Positions 6,811-14,917 of a stretch of DNA of 49,264 nucleotides are shown piece by piece. The translations under genes were made by a program, and so were the position numbers. Within the stretch, counting starts at the first letter, position 1; every line of letters begins with the position of its first letter. Source of the stretch: Rubellimicrobium sp. (lineage in GTDB: Bacteria; Pseudomonadota; Alphaproteobacteria; Rhodobacterales; Rhodobacteraceae); the NCBI GenBank assembly GCA_020852925.1, contig JADYZU010000024.1, positions 1 through 49,264 on the forward strand. Reading direction: 5' to 3'. The notes below the pieces were generated by a model. The model ran no database searches. It saw nothing but the letters and a program-made list of their open reading frames with translations, and was not told where the DNA came from.

Positions 6811-7940
6811 CAGCGCGCCTCCGGGATGGGACGGGTGCCGGCGATCTCGATCCCGTAGGCATCAAGCCCGACGACCCGCGGTTGCGGCGAATTGGTCAGC
6901 AGCACGATCCGGTGCAGCCCGAGCGCGGTCAGGATCTGCGCGCCGATCCCGTACTGGCGCAGCGTCTGGGGCGACACTTCGCCGGGCATGGCCAGCTTGG
7001 CCTGCGTGTCGCGCAGCAGCACGACCACCCCGCGCCCCTCGCGCGCGATCTCCTCCATCGCCGCCCCGAAGAGCCGCGCGCGCCCGGCCGCGCCAAGGCC
7101 CGCAATGTCGAGCAGCGGGTCAAGCGTGTGCATCCGCACCAGCACCGGATCGTCGCCCGACAGATCGCCCTTCACGAGGGCGATATGCTCGGCCCCCTGG
7201 GTCACGTCGGAACAGATGCGCATGGTCCAGTCGCCGCCATATTCGGCGGTGACGGTGCGGCCCTCCTGCACGCGGACAAGGTTGTCGTGGCGGCGGCGAT
7301 AGGCGATCAGGTCGCTGATCGTGCCGATGCGGATGCCAAGGCGCTGGGCGATGGCGATCAGGTCCGGCAGCCGCGCCATGGAGCCGTCCTCGTTCATGAT
7401 CTCGCAGATCACGCCCGAAGGGTTCAGCCCGGCCAGCCGCGCGATATCGACCGCGGCCTCGGTATGGCCGGCGCGCACCAGCACGCCGCCGTCGCGCGCG
7501 CGCAGCGGGAACACATGGCCCGGCGTGGCGATGTCCTGCGGCCCGTGCGCGGCGTCGATCGCCACGGCCACGGTGCGGGCGCGGTCATGGGCGGAAATCC
7601 CGGTCGAGACCCCCTCGCGCGCCTCGATCGAGACGGTGAAGGCGGTCTCGTGGCGCGAGGAGTTCTGCTGCGCCATGAGCGGCAGGCCCAGCTGGTCCAC
7701 CCGCTCGCCGGTCATGGCAAGACAGATGAGGCCGCGGCCGTGCGTGGCCATGAAATTGATCTTCTCGGGCGTGGCCATCTGCGCAGGGATGACGAAATCG
7801 CCCTCGTTCTCGCGGTCCTCGTGATCGACAAGGATGAACATGCGCCCGTTGCGCGCGTCCTCGATGATGTCGTCGATCGGGCTGATCGCTTCGGACCAGT
7901 CGCGCTCGACCGGGCCGGGGGATTCGAAGGGAACGCTCAT
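6810..7940 (-). CDS. ribB: 3,4-dihydroxy-2-butanone 4-phosphate synthase with degenerate GTP cyclohydrolase II domain (RibBX-like)
   Basis: A 376-residue fusion. The N-terminal domain (about residues 18-215) makes 3,4-dihydroxy-2-butanone 4-phosphate from ribulose 5-phosphate; catalytic motifs DHEDRENEGDF (39-49) and RAGHTEAAVD are intact. The C-terminal domain has the layout of GTP cyclohydrolase II, but the Cys-rich zinc motif expected there (ECLTGD..C.C) is replaced by VRMHTLDPLLD with no cysteine. This half should not be a cyclohydrolase, as in proteins called RibBX, and a separate ribA is expected elsewhere. The start is either 7940 (AGGCGG upstream) or 7961, which would add seven residues. 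Confidence 0.9.
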   Translation of the reverse strand: MSVPFESPGPVERDWSEAISPIDDIIEDARNGRMFILVDHEDRENEGDFVIPAQMATPEKINFMATHGRGLICLAMTGERVDQLGLPLMAQQNSSRHETAFTVSIEAREGVSTGISAHDRARTVAVAIDAAHGPQDIATPGHVFPLRARDGGVLVRAGHTEAAVDIARLAGLNPSGVICEIMNEDGSMARLPDLIAIAQRLGIRIGTISDLIAYRRRHDNLVRVQEGRTVTAEYGGDWTMRICSDVTQGAEHIALVKGDLSGDDPVLVRMHTLDPLLDIAGLGAAGRARLFGAAMEEIAREGRGVVVLLRDTQAKLAMPGEVSPQTLRQYGIGAQILTALGLHRIVLLTNSPQPRVVGLDAYGIEIAGTRPIPEAR

Positions 7941-8040
7941 GGCCGCCTGTCCATCTGTCATCGCGCCCCGGCGATAGCCCAAGGCGGCCGGAATGCAAAG
8001 GGGGCGGTCCGCGCGGGGCCTGTGCGGGCGCGCGCGGGGG

Positions 8041-8643
8041 TCAGTCCCATTCGCGCAGCCGCGCGACATAGCGCGCCATCGTATCGACCTCGAGGTTGAC
8101 CGCATCGCCCACCTGCACCGCGCCCCAGGTGGTCACGGCCATGGTGTGCGGGATCAGGTTCACGCCGAATTCGGCGCCCGCCACCTCGTTCACGGTGAGC
8201 GATGTGCCGTTCAGCGCCACCGATCCCTTGGGCGCGATGAAGCGCGCCAGCTCGTCGGGCGCGCGGAAGGTGACGCGCAGGCTCGCCCCTTCGGGGCGCA
8301 GCGCCACCACGCGCGCCACCCCGTCCACATGCCCGGAGACGATATGCCCGCCCAGTTCGTCCCCGACCTTCAGCGCCCGTTCCAGATTGAGCCGCCGCCC
8401 CACCGGCCAGCCGCTGGCGCCGATGGCGGTGCGGGCCACCGTCTCGGCCGAGATCTGCACCTCGAACCAGTTGCGGGGGCTGGCGCCACGGGCGATCACG
8501 GTCAGGCAGATGCCGTCGCAGGCGATCGAGGCGCCAATGTCGATCCCCGCCGGGTCATAGCCCGTGGCGATGCGCAGGCGCAGGTCGCCCTCGTCGTGGC
8601 GCGCGATCACTTCGCCCATGTCGGTGACGATGCCGGTGAACAT
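8041..8643 (-). CDS. ribE: Riboflavin synthase, alpha chain
   Basis: A 200-residue riboflavin synthase that dismutates two lumazines into riboflavin. Two tandem lumazine-binding repeats are visible: MFTGIVTDMGEV with ACDGICLTV in the first, and GDELGGHIVSGHVDG with LNGTSLTVNEV in the second. It heads the ribE-ribB-ribH-nusB run, with about 100 bases to ribB. No FMN riboswitch core was recognised upstream. The C-terminus VARLREWD looks complete. Confidence 0.95.
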   Translation of the reverse strand: MFTGIVTDMGEVIARHDEGDLRLRIATGYDPAGIDIGASIACDGICLTVIARGASPRNWFEVQISAETVARTAIGASGWPVGRRLNLERALKVGDELGGHIVSGHVDGVARVVALRPEGASLRVTFRAPDELARFIAPKGSVALNGTSLTVNEVAGAEFGVNLIPHTMAVTTWGAVQVGDAVNLEVDTMARYVARLREWD

Positions 8644-8680
8644 CCGCGCCTCCCCCTCGTGCCGCGCGCCCAGAGGTATC

Positions 8681-8713
8681 CGCCCCGCCCCCCGGCAGCA
8701 AGGGGGCGGGGCG
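8681..8713 (-). terminator. Strong hairpin between csgB-like gene and ribE
   Basis: A perfect 12-bp stem CGCCCCGCCCCC/GGGGGCGGGGCG with loop cggcagcaa, 49 bases after the curlin gene stop and 38 before ribE. There is no U-tract, so it may terminate weakly or protect a 3' end. Confidence 0.55.
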
Positions 8714-8761
8714 CGCGCGCGGGGGGCGGGGGGGGCGGTGCGGGCCGGGGCGGGCCGGGGA

Positions 8762-9157
8762 TCAGAAGCCGTATTGAAAGGTGATCCCGGTCTGGCCGCC
8801 CGACTGCACTACCCGGGCCCGGGTCGCGCGGCCGCCCTGGAACAGCGCATGGGCGTTGCCGCCGCCGTTCTGGATCAGCGCGGCCTCGTGGCCGGCGCCC
8901 TGCTGCTGCACCAGCCCCCAGTTCCCGCCGCCCGATTGCACGAGGCGCGCGACATTGCCGATGCCCGACTGGCGCAAGGTGGCATCGCCCGTCGCACCGC
9001 TGCGCAGCGCAAGGGCCACAAGGCCAAGCCGCATGAGCGTCGCCTCGTCGGCGGTGCGCGGGGTGAGGGTGACGCTGAGATAGCCGTCGGCGGCAACCGG
9101 GGCGGCGGCAACGGGGGCGATCGCCAACGCGGCGATCAGGGCAAGACGACGGAACAT
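8762..9157 (-). CDS. Curlin-repeat protein, CsgB-like (possible nucleator)
   Basis: A 131-residue secreted protein. After a signal peptide (cleavage probably after VAAAPVAA) comes a unique stretch of about 35 residues. Six imperfect 11-residue curlin half-repeats follow, with consensus x5-Q-x-G-x-x-N (for example VARLVQSGGGN and EAALIQNGGGN), ending in FQYGF. Curlin repeats stack as a beta-solenoid amyloid outside the cell. The shorter, less regular repeat array suggests the minor CsgB-type subunit rather than CsgA, but this is inference. A GAGGA site precedes the ATG, and a heptamer tandem repeat begins 14 bases upstream of it. Confidence 0.75.
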   Translation of the reverse strand: MFRRLALIAALAIAPVAAAPVAADGYLSVTLTPRTADEATLMRLGLVALALRSGATGDATLRQSGIGNVARLVQSGGGNWGLVQQQGAGHEAALIQNGGGNAHALFQGGRATRARVVQSGGQTGITFQYGF

Positions 9158-9170
9158 GGCAGTGTCCTCG

Positions 9171-9219
9171 GGTTCGGGGTTCAGGGTTCGCGGTTCGGGG
9201 TTCGGGGTTCGCGGTTCGG
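9171..9219. repeat. Seven-copy 7-bp tandem repeat upstream of the csgB-like gene
   Basis: Seven head-to-tail copies of GGTTCGG (variants GGTTCAG and GGTTCGC) in the 78-base gap between csgH and the csgB-like gene. It ends 13 bases before the csgB ATG, just upstream of its ribosome site. The number of copies could change by slippage. Confidence 0.9.
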
Positions 9220-9235
9220 GGGGGGGCCGATGCGG

Positions 9236-9628
9236 CTAGGTGGCGGGGCAGGTCAGGCGGCGCACGCCGATCTCCACGGTCAGGGCGGCGTCCAGGTCGC
9301 GGGCGCGGCCCGACAGGCCCACCGAGCCCAGCGCGATCTCCTGCCCCGGTTCGGCGGTGAAGGTGCCGCCCTGGGTCATCTGCGCCGATCCGGAGGCGCC
9401 GGCGCGGGCGATGCGCAGGTCGTAGCTTCCGCTCAGGCGGGTGGTGGCGGTCAGGCGGCCCTCGATCTCGACCCCGGCCCCGGTCTCGCGGATGGCAAGG
9501 GTGCACAGCGCCGGATCGGCGGCGCGGGCAAGGGGCGATCCGCGGGCCAGGGTTGCGGCGCCGGCCGCGCCGCAGGCGGCCAGGGTGAGGGCGGCAAGGG
9601 CGGCATGGGCCGGGGTGATGGCGGGCAT
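9236..9628 (-). CDS. csgH: CsgH-like curli assembly chaperone
   Basis: A 130-residue protein resembling CsgH, the alphaproteobacterial counterpart of CsgC. CsgH keeps curlin subunits from forming amyloid in the periplasm. A signal-like hydrophobic N-terminus (ALAALTLAACGAAGA) precedes a beta-sandwich with CTLAIRETGAGVEIEGRL, LSGSYDLRIARAGASGS and MTQGGTFTAEPG. One Cys lies near each end (CTLAI and LTCPAT) and they could pair. The LAAC motif in the leader could also be read as a lipobox, which is not typical of CsgH. The start at 9628 follows AGGAG. Its place between two curlin genes supports the call. Confidence 0.75.
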   Translation of the reverse strand: MPAITPAHAALAALTLAACGAAGAATLARGSPLARAADPALCTLAIRETGAGVEIEGRLTATTRLSGSYDLRIARAGASGSAQMTQGGTFTAEPGQEIALGSVGLSGRARDLDAALTVEIGVRRLTCPAT

Positions 9629-9692
9629 GGTCGGGTTCTCCTTCAGGGGGCGGGCCTGCGGCATCGCGGGCCGCAGGCCGCCCGGTTGCGGG

Positions 9693-10130
9693 TCAGTCCT
9701 GCACGATCACCGCGACATTGCCGGTGCCATACTGGGTGGTGGTGGCGCGGTTGCCGCTGCCCGACTGGATGATGCCCAGGGCGTTGCAGCGCCCGGCCTG
9801 ATCGGCCGAGGCCAGGTTGCCGGTGCCGAACTGCGCCACGCCCAGCACGTTGCAGCGCCCGGTCTGCCCGGCGGTGATGGCATTGCCGCTGCCGTTCTGG
9901 CCGATGACGGTGCGGTTGCGCGCGCCGTCCTGGGTGGTGATGGCGCTGTTGCCCCAACCCGACTGGTTCACGCTCAGGCGGTTGTACCAGCCCTGCTGGC
10001 CGCCGCCGATCTGGTTGTTCTGGCCCCACTGCTCGATCACGGCGCGGTTGCCGTCGGCAATCGCGGCGCCGGGCAGGGTGGCAAGCGTGGCGAGGCCGAT
10101 CGCGGCGGAGGTGAGGAAGGCCCTGATCAT
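9693..10130 (-). CDS. Curlin-repeat amyloid subunit, CsgA-like
   Basis: A 145-residue secreted protein. The signal peptide ends near PGAAIA-DG. About ten 11-residue half-repeats follow (x5-Q-x-G-x-x-N), such as RLSVNQSGWGN, RTVIGQNGSGN and RATTTQYGTGN. This is the major-subunit layout of curli fibres. Two repeats end GRCN, and their cysteines are exactly 22 residues (one full curlin repeat) apart; cysteines are unusual in curlins. The DNA around both shares CGTTGCAGCGCCCGG, so the pair probably arose by duplication. GGAG precedes ATG 10130. The genes for secretion (csgG, csgE, csgF) are not in the window. Confidence 0.8.
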   Translation of the reverse strand: MIRAFLTSAAIGLATLATLPGAAIADGNRAVIEQWGQNNQIGGGQQGWYNRLSVNQSGWGNSAITTQDGARNRTVIGQNGSGNAITAGQTGRCNVLGVAQFGTGNLASADQAGRCNALGIIQSGSGNRATTTQYGTGNVAVIVQD

Positions 10131-10302
10131 CTGTCGTCTCCGGTTTCGGGGCGCGCTGGGGCGCCGGGCTGAGGGTTCGTGTCGTGCCGGCCCGTGTTCG
10201 GCCCGCTGGGGGGATGGCAGCGGCCGGCAGGGACAGGACGGCACGGGACGGCGGACCAGCCAATATCGGCGCGGTGCCATCGGGCGACGGATGCCTTGAC
10301 GG

Positions 10303-10336
10303 CCGATAGCGCGGCGCGCGACCCTGCCGCTATCGG
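10303..10336. promoter_or_regulatory. Inverted repeat between divergent csgA-like and M15 peptidase genes (candidate operator)
   Basis: Perfect 9-bp arms CCGATAGCG (10303-10311) and CGCTATCGG (10328-10336) are separated by 16 bases. They lie 32 bases before the peptidase start and about 170 before the csgA-like start. As the genes diverge it is unlikely to be a terminator, so an operator is more likely. Confidence 0.5.
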
Positions 10337-10368
10337 ATGACAGGCCCGCCGGGCCCAGGGGGGGCAGG

Positions 10369-11250
10369 ATGCACCAGGGTCGCCGCTGGATCGTGCCGGC
10401 CGCGCGGGCACTCGTGCTGGCGCTGGCGCTGGTGCCGGTTGCGGGCGCCGCCGCCGCGCAGGACTGCGCCTTGCGCGATTTCCTGACGATGCCGCTGCCC
10501 GGGGCCGGGGGGGATGCGGTGGTCGTGGCCCTTGAGGCCGCCTATCCGGGGCTGCGCGCGGATGCCGGGGCCGGGACGATCACCACGCCGCAGGGCGCGA
10601 CCGTCCCCCTGGCGCCCGCGCGCGATCTGGAGGGGGCTGCGCGCCTTGAGGGGGCAACGGTCGGCGACATGTTCGCGCAGACATATCCGCCGGGATATGA
10701 CCTGACGGCACGATCGGTCCCCTGGGCCGATCCCGGCCGCGCGCGCAACGATGCGCTGTTCCGGGCGCTCTATGGCGATTCGGCGCGCGCGGTGCGGGCG
10801 GCCCTTGTGCGCGTGACCTATGCCGGCCCCGGCGCGCAGGCGGCCTTTGACGTGACCACGCGCCAATGCGTCGCCACGCAACTGCGTGCCGCGCTCGAGG
10901 AGGCGGCAGCCCTGTCGCCGCCGCCGGACGACTGGTTCCGCGATACCGGCGGCAGCTTCAACTGGCGGGTGATCGCCGGGACGGACCGGCTCTCGGCGCA
11001 CAGTTTCGGCGCGGCGATCGACCTCAATACCGGGCTGGGCGGCTACTGGCGCTGGTCGGGCGCGACCGAAGGCGCCGCCGGCCCGTTCCAGAGCACCCTG
11101 CCCCCGGCCCTTCTGGCGGTGTTCGAGCGGCGCGGCTTCATCTGGGGCGGCAAGTGGCACCACTTTGACGGGATGCACTTCGAATACCGCCCCGAACTCA
11201 TCCTGCATGCGCGCCTGACAGCAGGCGCGGGGGCGCCCCCTCAGCCGTAA
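10369..11250 (+). CDS. M15 family metallopeptidase (D-Ala-D-Ala carboxypeptidase-like), secreted
   Basis: A 293-residue protein with a signal peptide (ALVLALALVPVAGAAAA, cleavage near AAA-QD). The catalytic zinc site of family M15 is visible: SAHSFGAAIDLN (SxHxxGxAxD) near residues 206-217 and WHHFDGMHFEYRPE (HxH) near 261-274. It probably trims peptidoglycan stem peptides in the periplasm. The N-terminal 130 residues contain no known motif. The stop overlaps the convergent maeB stop by 10 bases. Confidence 0.85.
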   Translation: MHQGRRWIVPAARALVLALALVPVAGAAAAQDCALRDFLTMPLPGAGGDAVVVALEAAYPGLRADAGAGTITTPQGATVPLAPARDLEGAARLEGATVGDMFAQTYPPGYDLTARSVPWADPGRARNDALFRALYGDSARAVRAALVRVTYAGPGAQAAFDVTTRQCVATQLRAALEEAAALSPPPDDWFRDTGGSFNWRVIAGTDRLSAHSFGAAIDLNTGLGGYWRWSGATEGAAGPFQSTLPPALLAVFERRGFIWGGKWHHFDGMHFEYRPELILHARLTAGAGAPPQP

Positions 11251-13523
11251 TGCGCCACCGGCGTCCCCGCGAGCGCCGAGACGTTCAGAAGCCCGCGCGG
11301 CGTGATCGAGGGCGTGACGATATGGGCGCGGTTGGCCATGCCCATCAGGATCGGCCCGACCTCGAGCCCGCCGCCGCGCATCTTGAGGATGTTGCGCACC
11401 CCCGAGGCGGCGTCGGAATTGGCAAAGACCAGCACGTTCGCCGCCCCCTCGAGGCGCGAGTGCGGAAAGACCCGCGCCCGCAACTCGGGGTCGAGCGCGG
11501 CGTCGATATGCATCTCGCCCTCATAGGGGAAATCGCAGGGCCGGCTGTCGAGGATCCCGACCGCCGCGCGCATCCGGCGCCCCGAGTCGCAGTCGAGATT
11601 GCCGAACTGCGAATGCGAGCACAGCGCGATCTTGGGCGACAGGCCGAAGCGGCGCACATGGCGCGCGGCGGCAATCACCGAATCGGCGATCTGCGCGGGC
11701 GAGGGTTCGTGGTGGATCTGCGTGTCGGCGATGAACAGCGGCCCGTCCTCGAGGATCATGAGCGAGAGCGCCGCGATCGGGTGATGGTCCGGCCCCGAGA
11801 GCACCTGACTGACATAGTTCAGGTGCCACAGATACTGCCCGAAGGTGCCGCAGATCATGCTGTCGGCCTCGCCGCGGTGGACCATGACGGCGGCGATGGC
11901 GGTGGTATTGGTGCGCATCACCGCCCGGGCGATGTCCGGGGTGACGCCGCGGCGGGCCATGATCTCGTGGTAGGTGGTCCAGTAGTCACGGTAGCGGGGA
12001 TCGTTTTCCGGGTTCACCACCGGAAAGTCCCGGCCCGGCCGGATCTTCAGCCCGGCGCGTTCGCAGCGCGCGGCGATCACCTCGGGGCGGCCCACCAGGA
12101 TGAGCTTGTCGTTGAACTCTTCCATCGCGGCCTGCGCCACGCGCAGCACGCGCTCGTCCTCGCCCTCGGCAAAGACAAGGCGCCGGTCGCCGGTGCGCGC
12201 CGCCTCGAACACCGGGCGCATGATCAGCGCCGACCGGAACACCGACCCGTCGAGCGCCTCGCGGTAGCCGCGCAGATCCATGATCGGCCGGCTGGCCACG
12301 CCCGAATCCATCGCCGCCTTCGCCACCGCGCTGGCGATGACGCCGATCAGGCGCGGGTCGAAGGGCTTCGGGATCAGGTAATCGGCGCCGAAGGTCAGCT
12401 TCTCGCCGGAATAGGCGGCGGCGGCCTCGGCGCTGGTGGTCTGGCGGGCCAGTTCGGCGATGGCCGCGACGCAGGCGATCTTCATCTCTTCGTTGATGCG
12501 CGTGGCCCCGACATCGAGGGCCCCGCGAAAGATGAAGGGAAAGCACAGGACGTTGTTCACCTGGTTGGGATAGTCCGACCGCCCGGTGGCGATGATCGCA
12601 TCGGCGGCGACGGCGCGCGCCTCTTCGGGCAGGATTTCGGGCGTGGGATTGGCGAGGGCAAAGATGATCGGCCGCGGCGCCATCTTCTGCACCATTTCGG
12701 GCGTGAGCACCCCCGGCCCCGACAGGCCGAGGAACAGGTCCGCGCCCTCGATCACGTCGATCAGGTCGCGCGGCGCGTTGCCCTGCGCGAACGCCGCCTT
12801 TTGCGGGGTCATGTCGGCCTCGCGGCCGTGGTGGACAAGGCCGTGCAGGTCGCACAGCCAGATGTTCTCGCGCTTCACGCCCAGCGTCACCAGCATGTTC
12901 AGACAGGCGATCCCGGCCGCGCCGCCGCCGGTCGAGACCACCTTGATCGCGTCCCATTCCTTGCCCGCGACGATGAGCGCATTGGTCGCCGCCGCCCCCA
13001 CCACGATGGCGGTGCCGTGCTGGTCGTCGTGAAAGACCGGGATGTTCATGCGCGCGCGGCAGATTTCCTCGACCACGAAACAGTCGGGCGCCTTGATGTC
13101 CTCGAGGTTGATCGCGCCGAAGGTCGGTTCGAGCGCGCAGACGATATCGGCCAGGCGGTGCGGATCGGGTTCGTTCAACTCGATGTCGAAACAGTCGATG
13201 TTGGCGAATTTCTTGAACAGGACCGCCTTGCCCTCCATCACCGGCTTCGAGGCAAGCGCGCCGATGTTGCCAAGGCCAAGCACGGCGGTGCCGTTCGTCA
13301 CCACCGCCACCAGATTCCCGCGCGCGGTATAGTCGCGCGCCGTGGCCGGTTCGGCGCGGATTTCAAGACAGGCCTCGGCCACGCCGGGCGAATAGGCGCG
13401 GGCAAGGTCGCGGCCGTTCGCCAGCGGCTTGGTGGCGCGCACCTCGAGTTTGCCGGGACGCGGCAGGCGGTGATAGTCGAGCGCCGCCTGTTTCAGCCCG
13501 CTGTCCTTGGGTGACTGCACCAT
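11241..13523 (-). CDS. maeB: NADP-dependent malic enzyme with C-terminal phosphotransacetylase-like domain
   Basis: A 760-residue enzyme converting malate to pyruvate, CO2 and NADPH. The malic enzyme half includes [22 protein letters not shown] [13 protein letters not shown], Rossmann loop [12 protein letters not shown] and [15 protein letters not shown]. From about residue 440 a phosphotransacetylase-like domain begins ([16 protein letters not shown]); in MaeB proteins it binds acetyl-CoA as a regulator and lacks transferase activity. Length matches family norms. GGGAGGGG precedes ATG 13523. It overlaps the convergent peptidase gene at the stop. Confidence 0.95.
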   Translation of the reverse strand: MVQSPKDSGLKQAALDYHRLPRPGKLEVRATKPLANGRDLARAYSPGVAEACLEIRAEPATARDYTARGNLVAVVTNGTAVLGLGNIGALASKPVMEGKAVLFKKFANIDCFDIELNEPDPHRLADIVCALEPTFGAINLEDIKAPDCFVVEEICRARMNIPVFHDDQHGTAIVVGAAATNALIVAGKEWDAIKVVSTGGGAAGIACLNMLVTLGVKRENIWLCDLHGLVHHGREADMTPQKAAFAQGNAPRDLIDVIEGADLFLGLSGPGVLTPEMVQKMAPRPIIFALANPTPEILPEEARAVAADAIIATGRSDYPNQVNNVLCFPFIFRGALDVGATRINEEMKIACVAAIAELARQTTSAEAAAAYSGEKLTFGADYLIPKPFDPRLIGVIASAVAKAAMDSGVASRPIMDLRGYREALDGSVFRSALIMRPVFEAARTGDRRLVFAEGEDERVLRVAQAAMEEFNDKLILVGRPEVIAARCERAGLKIRPGRDFPVVNPENDPRYRDYWTTYHEIMARRGVTPDIARAVMRTNTTAIAAVMVHRGEADSMICGTFGQYLWHLNYVSQVLSGPDHHPIAALSLMILEDGPLFIADTQIHHEPSPAQIADSVIAAARHVRRFGLSPKIALCSHSQFGNLDCDSGRRMRAAVGILDSRPCDFPYEGEMHIDAALDPELRARVFPHSRLEGAANVLVFANSDAASGVRNILKMRGGGLEVGPILMGMANRAHIVTPSITPRGLLNVSALAGTPVAHYG

Positions 13524-13612
13524 TGACCCCTCCCGCCCTGCAAGACCGCGGTCCGCGCGCGGCCCGGCCGTCATAGCCCCGCGCCCGCGCCCATGCAAAT
13601 GTCGCGCGCGGG

Positions 13613-13652
13613 GGCGGTCAGGCGGGCGGTCAGGCGGGCGGTCAGGCGGTCA
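13613..13652. repeat. 12-bp tandem repeat at the folD stop codon
   Basis: GGCGGGCGGTCA occurs at 13621-13632 and 13633-13644 with a partial copy at 13613-13620 and a remnant to 13652. On the minus strand each unit carries TGA in the folD frame, so the true stop (13642-13644) is followed in frame by two extra stops. It parallels the repeat at 153-197. Confidence 0.85.
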
Positions 13653-14532
13653 GGCCCTCGGGTTCGGGCAGGCCGTTCGCGCGGCAGCAGGCCGTCAGCG
13701 TGTTGGCCAGCAGGCAGGCGATCGTCATCGGCCCGACGCCGCCCGGCACCGGGGTGATGGCGCCGGCGACGGCGGCCGCGCTGTCGTAATGCACATCGCC
13801 CACCAGCACGGTCTTGCCGCCCCTGTCGATGCGGTTGATGCCCACGTCGATCACGGTCGCGCCGGGGCGGATCCACTCGCCCCTGACCATTTCCGGCCGG
13901 CCGACCGCCGCCACGACGATATCGGCGCGGCGCACCACCTCGGGCAGGTCGCGGGTGCGGCTGTGGGCCACGGTCACGGTGGCGCTGTCGCCCAGCAGCA
14001 GTTGCGCCATCGGCTTGCCCACGATGTTCGAGCGCCCGATCACCACCGCGTTCATCCCCGAGAGCGACCCGTGCAGGTCGCGCAGCAGCATGAGACAGCC
14101 CAAGGGCGTGCAGGGCACCATCGCCTTTTGCCCGGTGCCCAGCAGCCCCACGTTCGAGATGTGGAACCCGTCCACGTCCTTGGCCGGGTCGATGGCATTG
14201 ATCACCAGATCAGAGTCGAGATGCCCCGGCAGCGGCAGTTGCACGAGGATGCCGTGCACGCGCGGATCGGCGTTCAGCCGGCCGATGAGCGCGAGCAGCG
14301 TCGCCTCGTCGGTGTCGGCGGGCAGGCGGTGTTCGAAGGATTCCATGCCCACTTCGACGGTCTGCTTGCCCTTGGCGCGCACATAGACCTGGCTGGCCGG
14401 GTCTTCGCCCACCAGCACCACGGCAAGGCCGGGGGTGATGCCCTGTTCCTCGCGCAGGCTGGCCACACGGGTGGCGACGCGGGCGCGCACGTCGGCGGCG
14501 AACGCCTTGCCGTCGATGATTCGGGCAGTCAT
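13642..14532 (-). CDS. folD: Methylenetetrahydrofolate dehydrogenase/cyclohydrolase
   Basis: A 296-residue bifunctional enzyme interconverting 5,10-methylene-, methenyl- and 10-formyl-tetrahydrofolate with NADP. Signatures are [11 protein letters not shown] with the catalytic Lys near residue 56, [31 protein letters not shown] and [11 protein letters not shown]. The ATG overlaps the chorismate mutase stop (ATGA). With fhs upstream it forms a one-carbon folate block: formate to formyl- to methylene-THF. The 3' end carries stop-codon-containing tandem repeats. Confidence 0.97.
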   Translation of the reverse strand: MTARIIDGKAFAADVRARVATRVASLREEQGITPGLAVVLVGEDPASQVYVRAKGKQTVEVGMESFEHRLPADTDEATLLALIGRLNADPRVHGILVQLPLPGHLDSDLVINAIDPAKDVDGFHISNVGLLGTGQKAMVPCTPLGCLMLLRDLHGSLSGMNAVVIGRSNIVGKPMAQLLLGDSATVTVAHSRTRDLPEVVRRADIVVAAVGRPEMVRGEWIRPGATVIDVGINRIDRGGKTVLVGDVHYDSAAAVAGAITPVPGGVGPMTIACLLANTLTACCRANGLPEPEGLTA

Positions 14533-14846
14533 GGAGTATCCTTTCGCAGGCTGTCTGGGCCGAGATGGCTTTCCTCGCGGGCGATCGACCAGTCGATCAG
14601 CCGCCGCCAGAGCTTTTCCACAAGATCGGGTGGCAGGCCATGCGTCATGGCGTGGCGGCGCACGTTCGTCACCACCTCCTCGACGCGCGGGGTGATGCGC
14701 GCGGGCAGATCGACCCCCGCCTTGATCTGCGCGGCGCGGTCGATATAGGCCGCGCGTTCGGCCAGAAGCCGCACGAGTTCGGCGTCGAGCCGGTCGATCT
14801 CGGCGCGCAGCTCGGTCATGTCGCGGCAGTCGGCGGGGAGTTTCAT
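14529..14846 (-). CDS. Chorismate mutase, AroQ class (monofunctional)
   Basis: A 105-residue AroQ-type mutase converting chorismate to prephenate for Phe/Tyr. Family features are [26 protein letters not shown] with the first active-site Arg, then [21 protein letters not shown] and a C-terminal helix with WSIAREES. The presence of folD and fhs around it is a shared operon, not a shared pathway. The start at 14846 gives the usual N-terminal tail; an internal Met at 14819 is possible. No signal peptide is present. Confidence 0.88.
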   Translation of the reverse strand: MKLPADCRDMTELRAEIDRLDAELVRLLAERAAYIDRAAQIKAGVDLPARITPRVEEVVTNVRRHAMTHGLPPDLVEKLWRRLIDWSIAREESHLGPDSLRKDTP

Positions 14847-14860
14847 GCTCTTGCTCGTGC

Positions 14861-14900
14861 TTCCGGGCGCATCGCCCCGCCATGGGGGATGCGCCCGGAA
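14861..14900 (-). terminator. Long hairpin between fhs and chorismate mutase
   Basis: A perfect 13-bp stem TTCCGGGCGCATC (14861-14873) with GATGCGCCCGGAA (14888-14900), closed further by an inner CCCC/GGGG. It starts 17 bases after the fhs stop. There is no run of T after it, so it may terminate partly or stabilise the fhs message. Confidence 0.65.
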
Positions 14901-14917
14901 AGTTCAAGCGGCCGGGG

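Noticed and set aside
8644..8761. FMN riboswitch upstream of ribE
   Set aside because: The conserved FMN-binding core was not recognised; the spacer holds only a GC hairpin and G-rich runs.
9171..9219. Heptamer repeats read as a CRISPR array
   Set aside because: Units are 7 bases with no spacers between them, and no cas gene is present.
11250..13514. 754-codon plus-strand frame opposite maeB
   Set aside because: Antisense to a complete malic enzyme; composition is that of a mirror frame.
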